Shown one piece after another: positions 1-8,334 of a DNA stretch of 64,000 nt. Positions within the stretch are counted from its first letter, which is position 1. The number at the start of each line of letters is the position of its first letter. This stretch comes from a bacterium (lineage in GTDB: Bacteria; Desulfobacterota; JAPLJL01), in the NCBI GenBank assembly GCA_028713675.1, contig JAQTNV010000001.1, positions 137,879 through 201,878 of the forward strand. The letters are read 5' to 3'. A program made the position numbers and the translations under genes. The notes under the pieces were generated by a model. The model saw only the letters and a list, made by a program, of their open reading frames with translations, did not search any database and was not told the origin of the DNA.

Positions 1-1
1 C

Positions 2-286
2 CGCGTAAGTGAAGAGAACTGCCTTGCGACGGTTAATCCTGCTTTGGCTTGGGAATGGCATCCGACGAAGAATGGAAAGCTGACACCAAGAGATGTCTTT
101 CCTAACTCAGGTAAAAAAGTCTGGTGGCAATGCCCAAAATTTAAAAAACATGTATGGAAGGCATCAATCCTTAACCGAAATTATAGGGGTATCGGCTGTC
201 CATATTGTGCAGAGGGAAATATAAATCCGGGGCAGATGGCCTTGGATATAAAAGAGATAAGAACTGCCCTAAGACGGTTAATCTGA
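2..286 (+). pseudogene. Zinc-ribbon repeat protein (DUF4379-like), cut by window edge and frameshifted
   Basis: The frame is open from base 2, so the gene starts left of the window. It encodes one zinc-ribbon/treble-clef unit of the kind found in tandem in DUF4379-type proteins: EWHPTKNG, then VWWQCP with a following His, then GCPYC. The bases that open this unit (GAACTGCC at 16-23, ACGGTTAATC at 29-38) recur at 261-268 and 274-283. In the second copy they read NCPKTVN only in another frame, and the real frame stops at 286. This suggests a second repeat unit lost by frameshift. Such proteins are often near nucleases in defence islands, but the role here is unknown. Confidence 0.55.
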
Positions 287-308
287 AACTTTCTTTAGAA
301 AAGAATGA

Positions 309-1166
309 TTATTCTTTCTTCGTTCTTACCCCCCATTTAAAAGTTCGATCTCGCTTTCCCGGCTTTACCCAAAGGACTACCTCCTCAGATAACTCAAGCT
401 CATATTCCCAAGGTTTTGCATCTTTGGGACGTGGATTAATAGAAGCAGGCAGATACTTTTTAATAATTTCATTTTCTTTCCAGTCTAAGCCAACTTGATC
501 ACAAGTAGACCAACCGAGGCCAATATCACATAATTCCCATAAACATCCATCTGCCGTCTCGAAAACAAGCGGTTTCTTTCCGTCTGGAAGATAAAATTCC
601 CACGCTTTTACAACTCGTTCCCTATTTTTTATTTTTCTCCTGTCTGGTAATGGCTTGTCTGGTTTGCCTGAAATAACCTCAGCAAGAGCTTTCTCATGCA
701 TATCACTTGGAACACTAATCATTTTAGGTTTGAAATAATTCGACACCTTTTCATCAAGGTCATTAAAAAATGAAGAACATTCTTTAAGCTCCCCAATTAA
801 TTGATTAAGTCCAGCGATAGAGAACATCAAATGATTTTTTTCAAACCAGAAGCTGTGAGCAAGGAAGTTTCTTTTTGTTAATCCGATATCTAACTTATCT
901 GAAAGTTCCTTCGGGACAAGATTTTTCATTTCTTCAATTAATTGACCCATTGTAAGTGAATAAGCATAAGCTAATTTCTCTTCAATTCGAGGCCGGGTAA
1001 CATTTTTCGGATCACTGAAGGTCGCTAAAGCATGGGTATGACAAAGTTCTCGGTAAAGACATTCACTATGATAATAGGCCAAGCCAAAACAAGTGAATAA
1101 TTCTTTAGTCAGATCGTTTTGAAGATCATCTTCAGAATCATCTTCAAGATCATCTCGTGAAGACAT
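309..1166 (-). CDS. HEPN-domain-like protein, possible RNase
   Basis: A 285-residue protein starting at the ATG at 1164-1166, chosen because AAGGAGGT lies four bases upstream; a longer in-frame start at 1196 lacks this. The N-terminal half is helical and contains R99-N-F-L-A-H104, which fits the R-x4-H catalytic motif of HEPN ribonucleases. It is preceded by an acidic low-complexity start (EDDSEDDLQNDL). The C-terminal half (about 150-285) is not recognised. The gene lies downstream of and co-directional with the recombinase and ribbon-helix-helix genes, and a palindrome sits about 44 bases before its start. HEPN proteins commonly act in toxin-antitoxin or abortive-infection systems; the assignment rests on one motif and context. 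Confidence 0.55.
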   Translation of the reverse strand: MSSRDDLEDDSEDDLQNDLTKELFTCFGLAYYHSECLYRELCHTHALATFSDPKNVTRPRIEEKLAYAYSLTMGQLIEEMKNLVPKELSDKLDIGLTKRNFLAHSFWFEKNHLMFSIAGLNQLIGELKECSSFFNDLDEKVSNYFKPKMISVPSDMHEKALAEVISGKPDKPLPDRRKIKNRERVVKAWEFYLPDGKKPLVFETADGCLWELCDIGLGWSTCDQVGLDWKENEIIKKYLPASINPRPKDAKPWEYELELSEEVVLWVKPGKRDRTFKWGVRTKKE

Positions 1167-1209
1167 GAATACCTCCTTGAATCGGAACCTCACCAATGAT
1201 GAGAGTTAA

Positions 1210-1224
1210 TCCACAAATGTGGAA
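1210..1224. repeat. 15-bp palindromic repeat, left copy (possible att or operator site)
   Basis: TCCACAAATGTGGAA contains the palindrome TCCACA-AA-TGTGGA. The same 15 bases occur at 8055-8069, on the far side of the recombinase and CBASS genes. This copy lies in the presumed promoter region of the HEPN-like gene, so it could be an operator, a recombination site or both. Confidence 0.5.
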
Positions 1225-1241
1225 TCTAAAGACGAAGGGTT

Positions 1242-1457
1242 TTATCTCGAATATTTTTTCCGCAGTAATTCAATCGCCTCGGTAACTAGACTGCTTTGGC
1301 TGGCGTCCCGACGGCTTCTCCCCTGGCGGATGAGTGCGATCCTAATATCTTCCAGGTCCTCCGCCGTTTTCCGGGGAAGGTAGAAGGCGATTTTGACCTT
1401 ATCCTCTGGGTTCAGAGTATTCTCTTTGCCCCGCTTTTCTTTAACCGGATTCGCCAT
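1242..1457 (-). CDS. Ribbon-helix-helix-like small DNA-binding protein
   Basis: A 71-residue basic protein. Residues 20-71 read as a strand (KVKIAFYLP) followed by two helices (KTAEDLEDIRIALI and SQSSLVTEAIELLRKKY), the layout of MetJ/Arc/CopG ribbon-helix-helix proteins. It starts 60 bases after the recombinase gene ends on the same strand, so the two may share a transcript. It may regulate the recombinase, act as excision factor, or be antitoxin to the HEPN-like protein that follows. No direct evidence separates these. Confidence 0.6.
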   Translation of the reverse strand: MANPVKEKRGKENTLNPEDKVKIAFYLPRKTAEDLEDIRIALIRQGRSRRDASQSSLVTEAIELLRKKYSR

Positions 1458-1517
1458 TCCGGGCCTCCTTCCAAACCGAATTATTTTGTTTACGATAATC
1501 CGGGTTTAAGTAAACAT

Positions 1518-2495
1518 TCACTGGGCGGTCTCGGCTACCTTCCGGGCAACCTCCCCGCCTAAATCCTGCCGGTTATCGTCATAGGCGTTCAGTATCCTCA
1601 AATCCTTATGCCGGGAAAACCGCTGGACGGCCCGGAGATTGCCCTGGGTAATATCAAGCGCCAGGGTTACCGCCAAATGCCGAATCCCATGTGGTCTGGT
1701 CTTTATCCCGACCTTCGTTCCCAACTCCCTAACCATGTAATAAATCGCCTCCCCGGTGATCCGGCCATTTCCCTTCTTTGCCCGGTCGAGAGAAGTAAAT
1801 AAAGGCCCAGGATCGCTCCCTCTGGCAGAAATCCAATCCTCCAATGTCTTCTTGGTCGGCTCCGGAAGGGTCAAGGGAATCCTGCCCGACCTTCCCTTCC
1901 CGAGGATGAGTATTTTTCCTCCCGCCAAGTCAACGTGCTCAAGGTCAAGGGAAACAATCTCTCCGCGCCGGAGTCCCAGGTCGTGGAGGAGTCTCAAGAT
2001 GGCATAGTCCCGTATGCCCTTTTTATCCTTCCTGGCCTTTATTTTCTCCAGGATTTGTTTGAAACCATCCCGCCCCGGCCCAGAGGTATCCCGGCAAAGT
2101 TCCCGTTTCTCTCCCCCGATTTCCAGGGACCAGCTGATCCGCCCGAGAATCCGGGCCAGTTTGATGATCGACCGGATCGCCGAAATCCTCCTGTTGATGG
2201 TGTTGGACTTTAGTCCACGTTCCTTCAGGTTGTTCCGGTATTTCAGGGCCAGTTCATTGGCTCTTCCTGGTTCGTTTTGGAATAACCCCCGAATTGCATC
2301 TTCCGGCTTCTCCAGACCCAGAAATTTTGCAAAGTCCTTGAGATCGCCCAGGTAGGCCATCCGAGTCCTTGAACCCCGGCTTCTAAGCCAATCCTGGATC
2401 AACTCCCTGATATCACCCTTGCCTGGACTGGTCAGAGCCGATTCACCGGTGGGAACAGGTAGGGTTATCGAACTTGTCTTTCTCTGCTCAGTCAT
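1518..2495 (-). CDS. Tyrosine recombinase / integrase (XerC/D-like)
   Basis: A 325-residue site-specific recombinase. An N-terminal SAM-like core-binding domain (about 28-125) precedes the catalytic domain. The catalytic set is visible: R177 in LRRGEI, K200 in ILGKGRSGRIPL, H269-x-x-R272 in PHGIRH, H296 in SRHKD and the nucleophile Y305 in LNAYDDN. An ATG at 2495 was preferred over an upstream TTG at 2504; neither has a clear ribosome binding site. It faces away from the CBASS operon across an AT-rich shared upstream region (2505-2728). It may move the flanking module bounded by the repeats at 1210 and 8055. Confidence 0.85.
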   Translation of the reverse strand: MTEQRKTSSITLPVPTGESALTSPGKGDIRELIQDWLRSRGSRTRMAYLGDLKDFAKFLGLEKPEDAIRGLFQNEPGRANELALKYRNNLKERGLKSNTINRRISAIRSIIKLARILGRISWSLEIGGEKRELCRDTSGPGRDGFKQILEKIKARKDKKGIRDYAILRLLHDLGLRRGEIVSLDLEHVDLAGGKILILGKGRSGRIPLTLPEPTKKTLEDWISARGSDPGPLFTSLDRAKKGNGRITGEAIYYMVRELGTKVGIKTRPHGIRHLAVTLALDITQGNLRAVQRFSRHKDLRILNAYDDNRQDLGGEVARKVAETAQ

Positions 2496-2728
2496 GGATT
2501 TCAATTTGTATTTTAATATTCTGGTATTATTATATTCTAATATTCTTACTTTATCAACTGGGATTCGTCGAAGATGGAAAGCGCGCTTTGCTATACCGAA
2601 AAACCGAATCCAAAGTCGCCGAGAAACTAGATGGGTCGGTTTGCCATATATTTCGGGGAGAAACCTCTCGGTTTTATTTAATATGTCTCATCAGGTATTA
2701 TTTACTAAGGGGATAGGGGGTAATCCGA

Positions 2729-4261
2729 ATGGCGCATAAAAAAGTTGGAGCACGAACGGAAGGTGATGTCTACCAAGGTCTGTTTTTCTGGAGGCAAGCG
2801 GTGGCATTACTTATCCCAAGTTCTCGTGTCATCAGGGTCGATCTCGAACACGACAAAACCGATGGAGTAGACGATGTCGCGGTTTTTTATGAACCGCCGG
2901 GTATCGATGCGGGTGGTTGGCCATGTTCAGTTGACTTCTATCAACTTAAATATCACGTAGATCAACGCGACTCGTATAGTGCTGATGCTTTAATAGACCC
3001 AGATTTCATTCAAGGAAAGTCTTCCTTGCTCCAGCGCTTTTATCATGCATATAAAAGTGCAATTACGAAATACCCTAAATTCCGTTTGCACCTCGCTTCT
3101 AATTGGCGATGGCGTGCTGATGATGCTCTGGCTTCTTGTCTTCGAGAATACGATGGAGCATTACCGGATAATTTCTTCTTCGACGGACCCAAGAGTGTTC
3201 TGGGAAAAGTTCGCGAAAAGTGGCGTGCCCATCTTGGCATTGCCAACGGTAAGTTGTTTGAAAACTTTGCCCGGACACTACGGTTCCAGCTTGATCACTT
3301 TGGACGAAGGTATTTTCGTGAATGGGTACACGCTGAAATCGCGCGTGCAGGTTTACAGCCCCCACCGCCAGAATCTTTGTCCAGTTCTTACGAAAGTCTT
3401 GTTCAACAGTTCCTGATGAATGGCCCTAACTCATTCGACAGTGATTCGCTCCGGGAAATATGTGAACGTGAAAAGCTGTTTGCTGAATCCCCGACGGCAA
3501 GTCCGTCGACGAAAGCCGTGAAAATCGCAATTCGGAGCTTTATGCGCTTTGCAGAAAACATCGAAGCGGAATGCTCGCAGTATGTGTGTGTCGTAAAATA
3601 TTTTGATGGGCGGCATATTCGTGATAGTGCAGATTGGAGCAATTCAATAATCCCAGAAATAAGGGGATTTTTAGCTGATTCTCGTTTGCGATCGAAAGAA
3701 CACCATTTGCTATTGGATTGTCATAGTTCGATCGCTTTCTTAGCCGGATACGAACTCGACCGTAAGTCAGGTGCACGGGTTTTTCCCGTCCAAAAAGGTA
3801 TTTCTACGGAGGTCTGGAAACCCAATGGTAATACGGCCAATAACAGATTGAACTGTGATTGGAGTGCAAATCGCACTAAATTTTCCGAGAGTGGAATCGA
3901 GATTGCTATCGCAGTTTCAGTGACAAGAGATGTCCTTTCAGATGTACGGGATTATGTTCATAAGAAATCCCCTGCATTTAGTTCCTTGATTGACCTTCGT
4001 CCTGAAGGAGGAATTGGCACACAAAGCGTGATGGGGCCTGATCATGCGGTGGGTTTAGCGGACAAACTCGCGGATATTATTAGAAAAGAACGCCCCCCTA
4101 GCGGTGGTTCGGTGCACCTCTTCGTCGCTGCACCAAATGCATTGATGTTCTTCCTCGGACAGCATCGAGCGGCTTTAGGAAAGATACAGCTTTACGAATT
4201 TGACTTTGAGGGGAATCACGACAAAACGTATTCCCTCAGCATTTGTTTGCCAGAAAAGTAG
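2729..4261 (+). CDS. cap4: CBASS effector Cap4: DUF4297-type nuclease fused to SAVED domain
   Basis: A 510-residue effector, first gene of a type II CBASS operon. The N-terminal DUF4297-like nuclease shows a PD-(D/E)xK-like set: E11 near Q16, D48/D49 in DGVDDV and QLK (72-74) in VDFYQLKYH. The C-terminal third (about 290-510) matches the SAVED sensor: EHHLLLDCHSSIAFLAGYEL and, near the end, VHLFVAAPNALMFFLGQH. Known Cap4 proteins bind cyclic trinucleotides through SAVED and then degrade DNA indiscriminately, killing the infected cell. Placement ahead of the nucleotidyltransferase differs from the common cyclase-first order. The next gene starts 12 bases later. Confidence 0.85.
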   Translation: MAHKKVGARTEGDVYQGLFFWRQAVALLIPSSRVIRVDLEHDKTDGVDDVAVFYEPPGIDAGGWPCSVDFYQLKYHVDQRDSYSADALIDPDFIQGKSSLLQRFYHAYKSAITKYPKFRLHLASNWRWRADDALASCLREYDGALPDNFFFDGPKSVLGKVREKWRAHLGIANGKLFENFARTLRFQLDHFGRRYFREWVHAEIARAGLQPPPPESLSSSYESLVQQFLMNGPNSFDSDSLREICEREKLFAESPTASPSTKAVKIAIRSFMRFAENIEAECSQYVCVVKYFDGRHIRDSADWSNSIIPEIRGFLADSRLRSKEHHLLLDCHSSIAFLAGYELDRKSGARVFPVQKGISTEVWKPNGNTANNRLNCDWSANRTKFSESGIEIAIAVSVTRDVLSDVRDYVHKKSPAFSSLIDLRPEGGIGTQSVMGPDHAVGLADKLADIIRKERPPSGGSVHLFVAAPNALMFFLGQHRAALGKIQLYEFDFEGNHDKTYSLSICLPEK

Positions 4262-4273
4262 AAGGAGGATGAG

Positions 4274-5395
4274 ATGGATTTGAAACCCGATTTTGATGTT
4301 TTTATGAAGGAGATTAGGCCTACTGAGGATCAGCGTAAGGACCTTCAATCTGGGCATAGAATACTAAGGGAGCGTCTTAAGGCCGACGAAATACTCAAAG
4401 ATATCATTGTGTCCGACTTCTTACAGGGAAGTTATAGACGTTCTACCGCTATCCGTCCGAAATCTGATCTTCGTGCTGACGTAGATATTGTTGTTGTAAC
4501 CAAACTCGCCGAATCTAAATTCACCCCCGCAAAGGCGATGGATGTCTTTAAACCTTTTCTCGAAAAATACTACAAGGATAAATGGAAACCACAGGGACGT
4601 TCCTTTGGCATAGAGATGTCGTATGTTGAATTAGACCTCGTTCTAACCTCGGCGCCATCGGAGGTCGAATACGGTATTTTTGAATCGGCATCGGTCATGA
4701 GCGACAACGACCTCGTAGAAGCTCCCGACTGGAAGCTCCATAAATCCTGGATTCCAATTGAATTGCGGCAGAGACCTGATACTCGAGCATTTTTTACCGA
4801 GATGAAAGATCAACCGGAATGGAAACCAAAACCATTACGGATTCCGGACCGCGATACGAACAAATGGGAGGATACCCACCCGCTTGAGCAAATCCGGTGG
4901 ACGCGCGATAAAAATGCTAAATGCAACGGCCACTTCGTCAATGTTGTTAAGGCCATCAAGTGGTGGCGCCTTGAGAAATATGAGGAGCCCCAACATCCTA
5001 AAGGTTTTCCTCTCGAACGCCTTATCGGTGAGTGTTGCCCCGATGGTATCGAATCCTTGGCCCTTGGGATCACATTAACACTTGAAAAAATCGTTTCCAA
5101 TTACGGGTCGCCAGCCCCAATTAAGCCAAAGCTCCCAGACTATGGAGTGCCTAGTCATGATGTTTTTGCACGTGTCTCATTTGATGATTTCTCGATGTTT
5201 TATGATCAGACAGTTGAGGCTGCAAAGCTCGCACGTCGTGCCCTGGATTCAAAGGATCGGATAGAGAGCGGCAATCTATGGCGAGAATTGCTTGGAAACA
5301 AATTTCCGAAGCCACCCGAGGAAGGTTCTTCAAGTAGAGAAGGATTTACGCCGCCTCGAGGACCTGCCGTACCTGCAAGTGGTCGTTTTGCATGA
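4274..5395 (+). CDS. cdnD: CBASS CD-NTase (cGAS/DncV-like nucleotidyltransferase, CdnD-like)
   Basis: A 373-residue cyclic-oligonucleotide synthase. The nucleotidyltransferase core shows G52-S53 (LQGSYRRSTAI), D69-x-D71 (ADVDIVVV) and the third acidic residue D121 (YVELDLVL), the metal-binding triad of the Pol-beta fold. The start has AAGGAGG at 4262-4267. The end is a Pro/Ser/Gly-rich flexible tail ending GRFA, the type of tail that Cap2 links to targets. Partnering with a Cap4 effector suggests a cyclic trinucleotide product and CdnD-type membership, by family analogy only. Its stop overlaps the cap2 start (ATGA), indicating translational coupling. Confidence 0.87.
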   Translation: MDLKPDFDVFMKEIRPTEDQRKDLQSGHRILRERLKADEILKDIIVSDFLQGSYRRSTAIRPKSDLRADVDIVVVTKLAESKFTPAKAMDVFKPFLEKYYKDKWKPQGRSFGIEMSYVELDLVLTSAPSEVEYGIFESASVMSDNDLVEAPDWKLHKSWIPIELRQRPDTRAFFTEMKDQPEWKPKPLRIPDRDTNKWEDTHPLEQIRWTRDKNAKCNGHFVNVVKAIKWWRLEKYEEPQHPKGFPLERLIGECCPDGIESLALGITLTLEKIVSNYGSPAPIKPKLPDYGVPSHDVFARVSFDDFSMFYDQTVEAAKLARRALDSKDRIESGNLWRELLGNKFPKPPEEGSSSREGFTPPRGPAVPASGRFA

Positions 5396-7218
5396 TAGAT
5401 GCCTTACGGAAAGCATCGAGGGCAATTGAACTCGGTGTGAACGCTCTATATGATTTACCTGGTTGCGAGGTAATCGGCAGCTTAGTTTTCGACTTAGACA
5501 AACAACGATGGGTTTTAACGCTTACCCTCGAGATACAGAACCCCACAGAATTCGTTCCTAAACGAACCCGATGGGACGTCCTCGTCGACGTCGCATATCC
5601 TTTTGGAAGTATAGAGTTCCGGCCGAGCAACGAGGATGGCCTCACGGCTACATTCCCTCATCAGGAGAGGAAAGGGAAACTCTGTTTGGATTCGCCATAT
5701 AAAAGCAAGCTATTCCCTATCTTGGCACGCGATCCTATTGGGGATGAGGAAACACGGCTTTGTTGGCATGCCAAGAGGGCGTTGGAGTGGTTGCATGCAG
5801 CTACAGAAGGAACGCTTCTTGGGAAGGATGACCCTTTTGAACTTCCATCGAAACCTGCTGCGATTGGATTAGACGAATCAAAACACATAATTGTTTATGA
5901 CGAATCTATTATTACTTTTCCGGTTTGGAAGGGATTTGCTGGTTATGGTGTAGCAAAAATAATTCCTCTTCAAGATATAAGCTCAGCAATGGTTATTTCA
6001 TGCTTTTTTGACCAGAATGGTAAAATTATCCGAAAGTGGACAGGACGATCTTCGGAATTGACGACTGGCATCGAATTAGATGCATTCTGGTGGCTTTGGC
6101 CAGCGCCAATCATTGTACCACCTTGGGAAGCTCCCGGAAGTTGGGGAGACCTCCGCTTCGCAGGACAAACTATAGGCATAGATGTTGATGCTGTTTTACG
6201 ACAGATTGCCAGAAGAATTCGAGGAAAAGATACCCCAACTGCGCTATTGGTAGGCTACCCTATCCCCAAGCGTGTTGGGGAGAGCAATGTTGAAATTCAT
6301 TGGGATGCGTTAGCTCTGCCACCTCTTTTAGCATCTGGGCCAGTTCCAAGCGGATTTCGACAAAATGAGATGGGGTTTTGGCAACGTGACCGTAATGAAG
6401 CATTTATGGACGGAGAGAATCTGAAATATATCGCTATGGAGAATTGGAGCACTGATAGGATTCAAGTACGAGGACACCTACCTGATGGTTCAGTTGCTGC
6501 AAATATCGCAATAATAGGAGTTGGTTCACTTGGTTCAAGTATTGGCGAGCTTTTGGTGCGGGCAGGTATAAAAACCATCGGCTTGATAGACGATGACATC
6601 ATAGAAGCAGGAAATGTTTGCCGACATGTCGCGACACTTATTGATGTTGGGAAAAAGAAGGTTGAAGCATTGGGAAGCCGTCTCTTGCAGATTACTCCTC
6701 ATGTGCAAGTTCAAATGCATGCCCAACGGCTCCCACTTATTAAGCAAAAATTACACGATCTGCTTGAGCCATATGATTTAATCATCGATTGCACCGCCTC
6801 TAACGAGGTGCTTGAAGGATTGGCACTTGGATGGTGGTCAATACCTAAGCTATTTTTGTCTGCTTCTGTTGGGCATCGGGCACGTCGAATGTTTATTTTT
6901 ACTGCTTTTGGAAATCAATTCCCAGTAGCCGAATATCATAGGCAAATTGAGCCATGGCTCCGTAACGAGAGTGCCTCCTGGGCAGAGGAAGGCGAAATTC
7001 TCGAAGGACCCGGATGCTGGTCTCCGTTATTTCCTGCACGTTATGATGACATGATGCTGGCTGCCATTGTAACCGTAAAGATGCTGGAAAAATTTACCGC
7101 GACACCACCGACTGCACCGCTGCTGCACGTGTTCGAGCAGAAACATGATTCCAAGGGTTTTAGTTGCGTTGTTTGCCTCAATGAAATACCGGTTCCGGAA
7201 GATGCCAATTCGTCATGA
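5392..7218 (+). CDS. cap2: CBASS Cap2: E2-E1 ubiquitin-transfer-like ligase
   Basis: A 608-residue protein with an N-terminal E2-like domain (catalytic Cys likely C98 in GKLCLD), a linker domain and a C-terminal ThiF/E1 adenylation domain. The E1 part begins around residue 370 with the ATP-binding motif GVGSLGSS, followed by LIDDD and a carrier Cys at C542 in GPGCWSPLFPAR. Cap2 is known to conjugate the CD-NTase C-terminus to cellular targets and so prime cyclase activity. It overlaps the genes on both sides by four bases, so dosage is coupled to cyclase and protease. Presence of E1, E2 and JAMM functions makes this type II CBASS. Confidence 0.9.
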   Translation: MIDALRKASRAIELGVNALYDLPGCEVIGSLVFDLDKQRWVLTLTLEIQNPTEFVPKRTRWDVLVDVAYPFGSIEFRPSNEDGLTATFPHQERKGKLCLDSPYKSKLFPILARDPIGDEETRLCWHAKRALEWLHAATEGTLLGKDDPFELPSKPAAIGLDESKHIIVYDESIITFPVWKGFAGYGVAKIIPLQDISSAMVISCFFDQNGKIIRKWTGRSSELTTGIELDAFWWLWPAPIIVPPWEAPGSWGDLRFAGQTIGIDVDAVLRQIARRIRGKDTPTALLVGYPIPKRVGESNVEIHWDALALPPLLASGPVPSGFRQNEMGFWQRDRNEAFMDGENLKYIAMENWSTDRIQVRGHLPDGSVAANIAIIGVGSLGSSIGELLVRAGIKTIGLIDDDIIEAGNVCRHVATLIDVGKKKVEALGSRLLQITPHVQVQMHAQRLPLIKQKLHDLLEPYDLIIDCTASNEVLEGLALGWWSIPKLFLSASVGHRARRMFIFTAFGNQFPVAEYHRQIEPWLRNESASWAEEGEILEGPGCWSPLFPARYDDMMLAAIVTVKMLEKFTATPPTAPLLHVFEQKHDSKGFSCVVCLNEIPVPEDANSS

Positions 7219-7775
7219 GCAATGAAAATAGAGTTTGTTGGCGCACTCCTGATGCAATGTATTATCTGATTATCGAAAAATTGCAGATTAAACAGTTGGA
7301 GAAACTTTGCTCAGATGCCAGAGATGAAGAGACAGGTGGCATTCTCATAGGCCATTACACGGACGATTTCTCAACAGCCATTGTCACAGAGGTGACGCCA
7401 CCTCCTGCTGACTCTCGGAAAGGACCATCATGGTTTATTCGGGGTATTTCGGGTTTGCGGCAATTACTGCGCAAAAGATGGATAGCATATAAACGCCGTT
7501 ATTATATTGGTGAATGGCACTACCATCCCGCCTCAATTGTGGAACCAAGCAGTAATGATATGAGGCAAATGACTCGCATAGCCAACTCGAAGGATTATGA
7601 ATGCAAGAATCCTATCATGCTAATTTTAGGACAAAAGGTTACGGCAGGAGATCGGTCAATGCGGGCTTTTGTGTTTTCGTCCAACAATAACGCAAAAGAA
7701 ATGTTTCGGATTAATACTGAACCTATTATTTCTAATTCTCACATATCTCAAATGAGATTGGAAAACCCCACTTAA
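7215..7775 (+). CDS. cap3: CBASS Cap3: JAMM/MPN isopeptidase
   Basis: A 186-residue zinc protease. The JAMM signature is complete: E39 in DEETGGILIG, then H102-Y-H104 with S112 and D115 in EWHYHPASIVEPSSND, giving the H-x-H-x7-S-x2-D spacing. Cap3 removes the conjugates made by Cap2 and so opposes priming. The ATG overlaps the cap2 stop. It is the last gene of the operon, followed directly by a hairpin terminator. Confidence 0.88.
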   Translation: MSNENRVCWRTPDAMYYLIIEKLQIKQLEKLCSDARDEETGGILIGHYTDDFSTAIVTEVTPPPADSRKGPSWFIRGISGLRQLLRKRWIAYKRRYYIGEWHYHPASIVEPSSNDMRQMTRIANSKDYECKNPIMLILGQKVTAGDRSMRAFVFSSNNNAKEMFRINTEPIISNSHISQMRLENPT

Positions 7776-7789
7776 AATCTCCATGCAAG

Positions 7790-7808
7790 GCCCGGAACCG
7801 GGCTTTTT
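7790..7808 (+). terminator. Rho-independent terminator of the CBASS operon
   Basis: GCCCG-GAAC-CGGGC hairpin (7790-7803) followed by five T residues, 14 bases after the cap3 stop. Confidence 0.7.
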
Positions 7809-8334
7809 CCGAGCAATTTCCTGGATGGCAAGGCGCCCCCCTTATGGTTGGTCAGAACCGGCGGAAGGGGAACCCGCTTCGTCCAGTGGGGTTTAAACGG
7901 GCAGATGGGACGAAGCAACCGACCCTCTGGCTCGAAGGATGTAGGGGGTAGGGATGAAGATTCTACCGGGGAGTAATCACGGAAATTCATTTTACTTCTG
8001 ACCCCCATTGGATAACTGACCGGCTGGTCGGAAGTCACATAATGTGACTTTTACTCCACAAATGTGGAAACGATCGGATTCTCATTGGATTCATGCGTAG
8101 GACTATTCCGTCGCTATCCTACCGATATCCCCTGCCCCGCATTGCTGGGAAACGATAAATAAGTTCTGGGTGGACAGCGGCAATCTGGTTCTCCTCCCCC
8201 TGGGATTTATAGGGTTAGTAATGACGTAGAGATTTCCTGAATTATTGATTTTGACGGGCATCTATATTTCCTGCTTCAAGCCGGAAAAAATCATCCCGAA
8301 TCCGGAAAATGAGTTGAAATTTCCGAGTCGATAA
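7809..8334. other. Non-coding stretch between CBASS and the Rep module
   Basis: No convincing gene. The only open frame (7772-8038, minus strand) has no recognisable domain. Apart from the paired palindromes at 8032-8069, it contains a small GACC-GGCT-GGTC inverted repeat near 8018-8029. It may be junction sequence of a mobile element. Confidence 0.5.
8032..8069. repeat. Two adjacent palindromes, including right copy of the 15-bp repeat
   Basis: AAGTCACAT-A-ATGTGACTT (8032-8050) is a 9-bp-arm perfect palindrome. Four bases later TCCACAAATGTGGAA (8055-8069) repeats the sequence at 1210-1224. Two palindromes in tandem resemble the arm or core layout of a tyrosine recombinase site, or a dimeric operator. 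Confidence 0.5.

Noticed and set aside
2729-7775. Type III CBASS (HORMA/TRIP13) or plain restriction system
   Set aside because: No HORMA or Trip13-like gene is present; E1/E2 and JAMM motifs define type II. There is no methyltransferase to support a restriction-modification system.
7772-8038. Minus-strand 88-residue open frame after cap3
   Set aside because: It overlaps the CBASS terminator, has a Pro-rich unstructured translation and no ribosome binding site.
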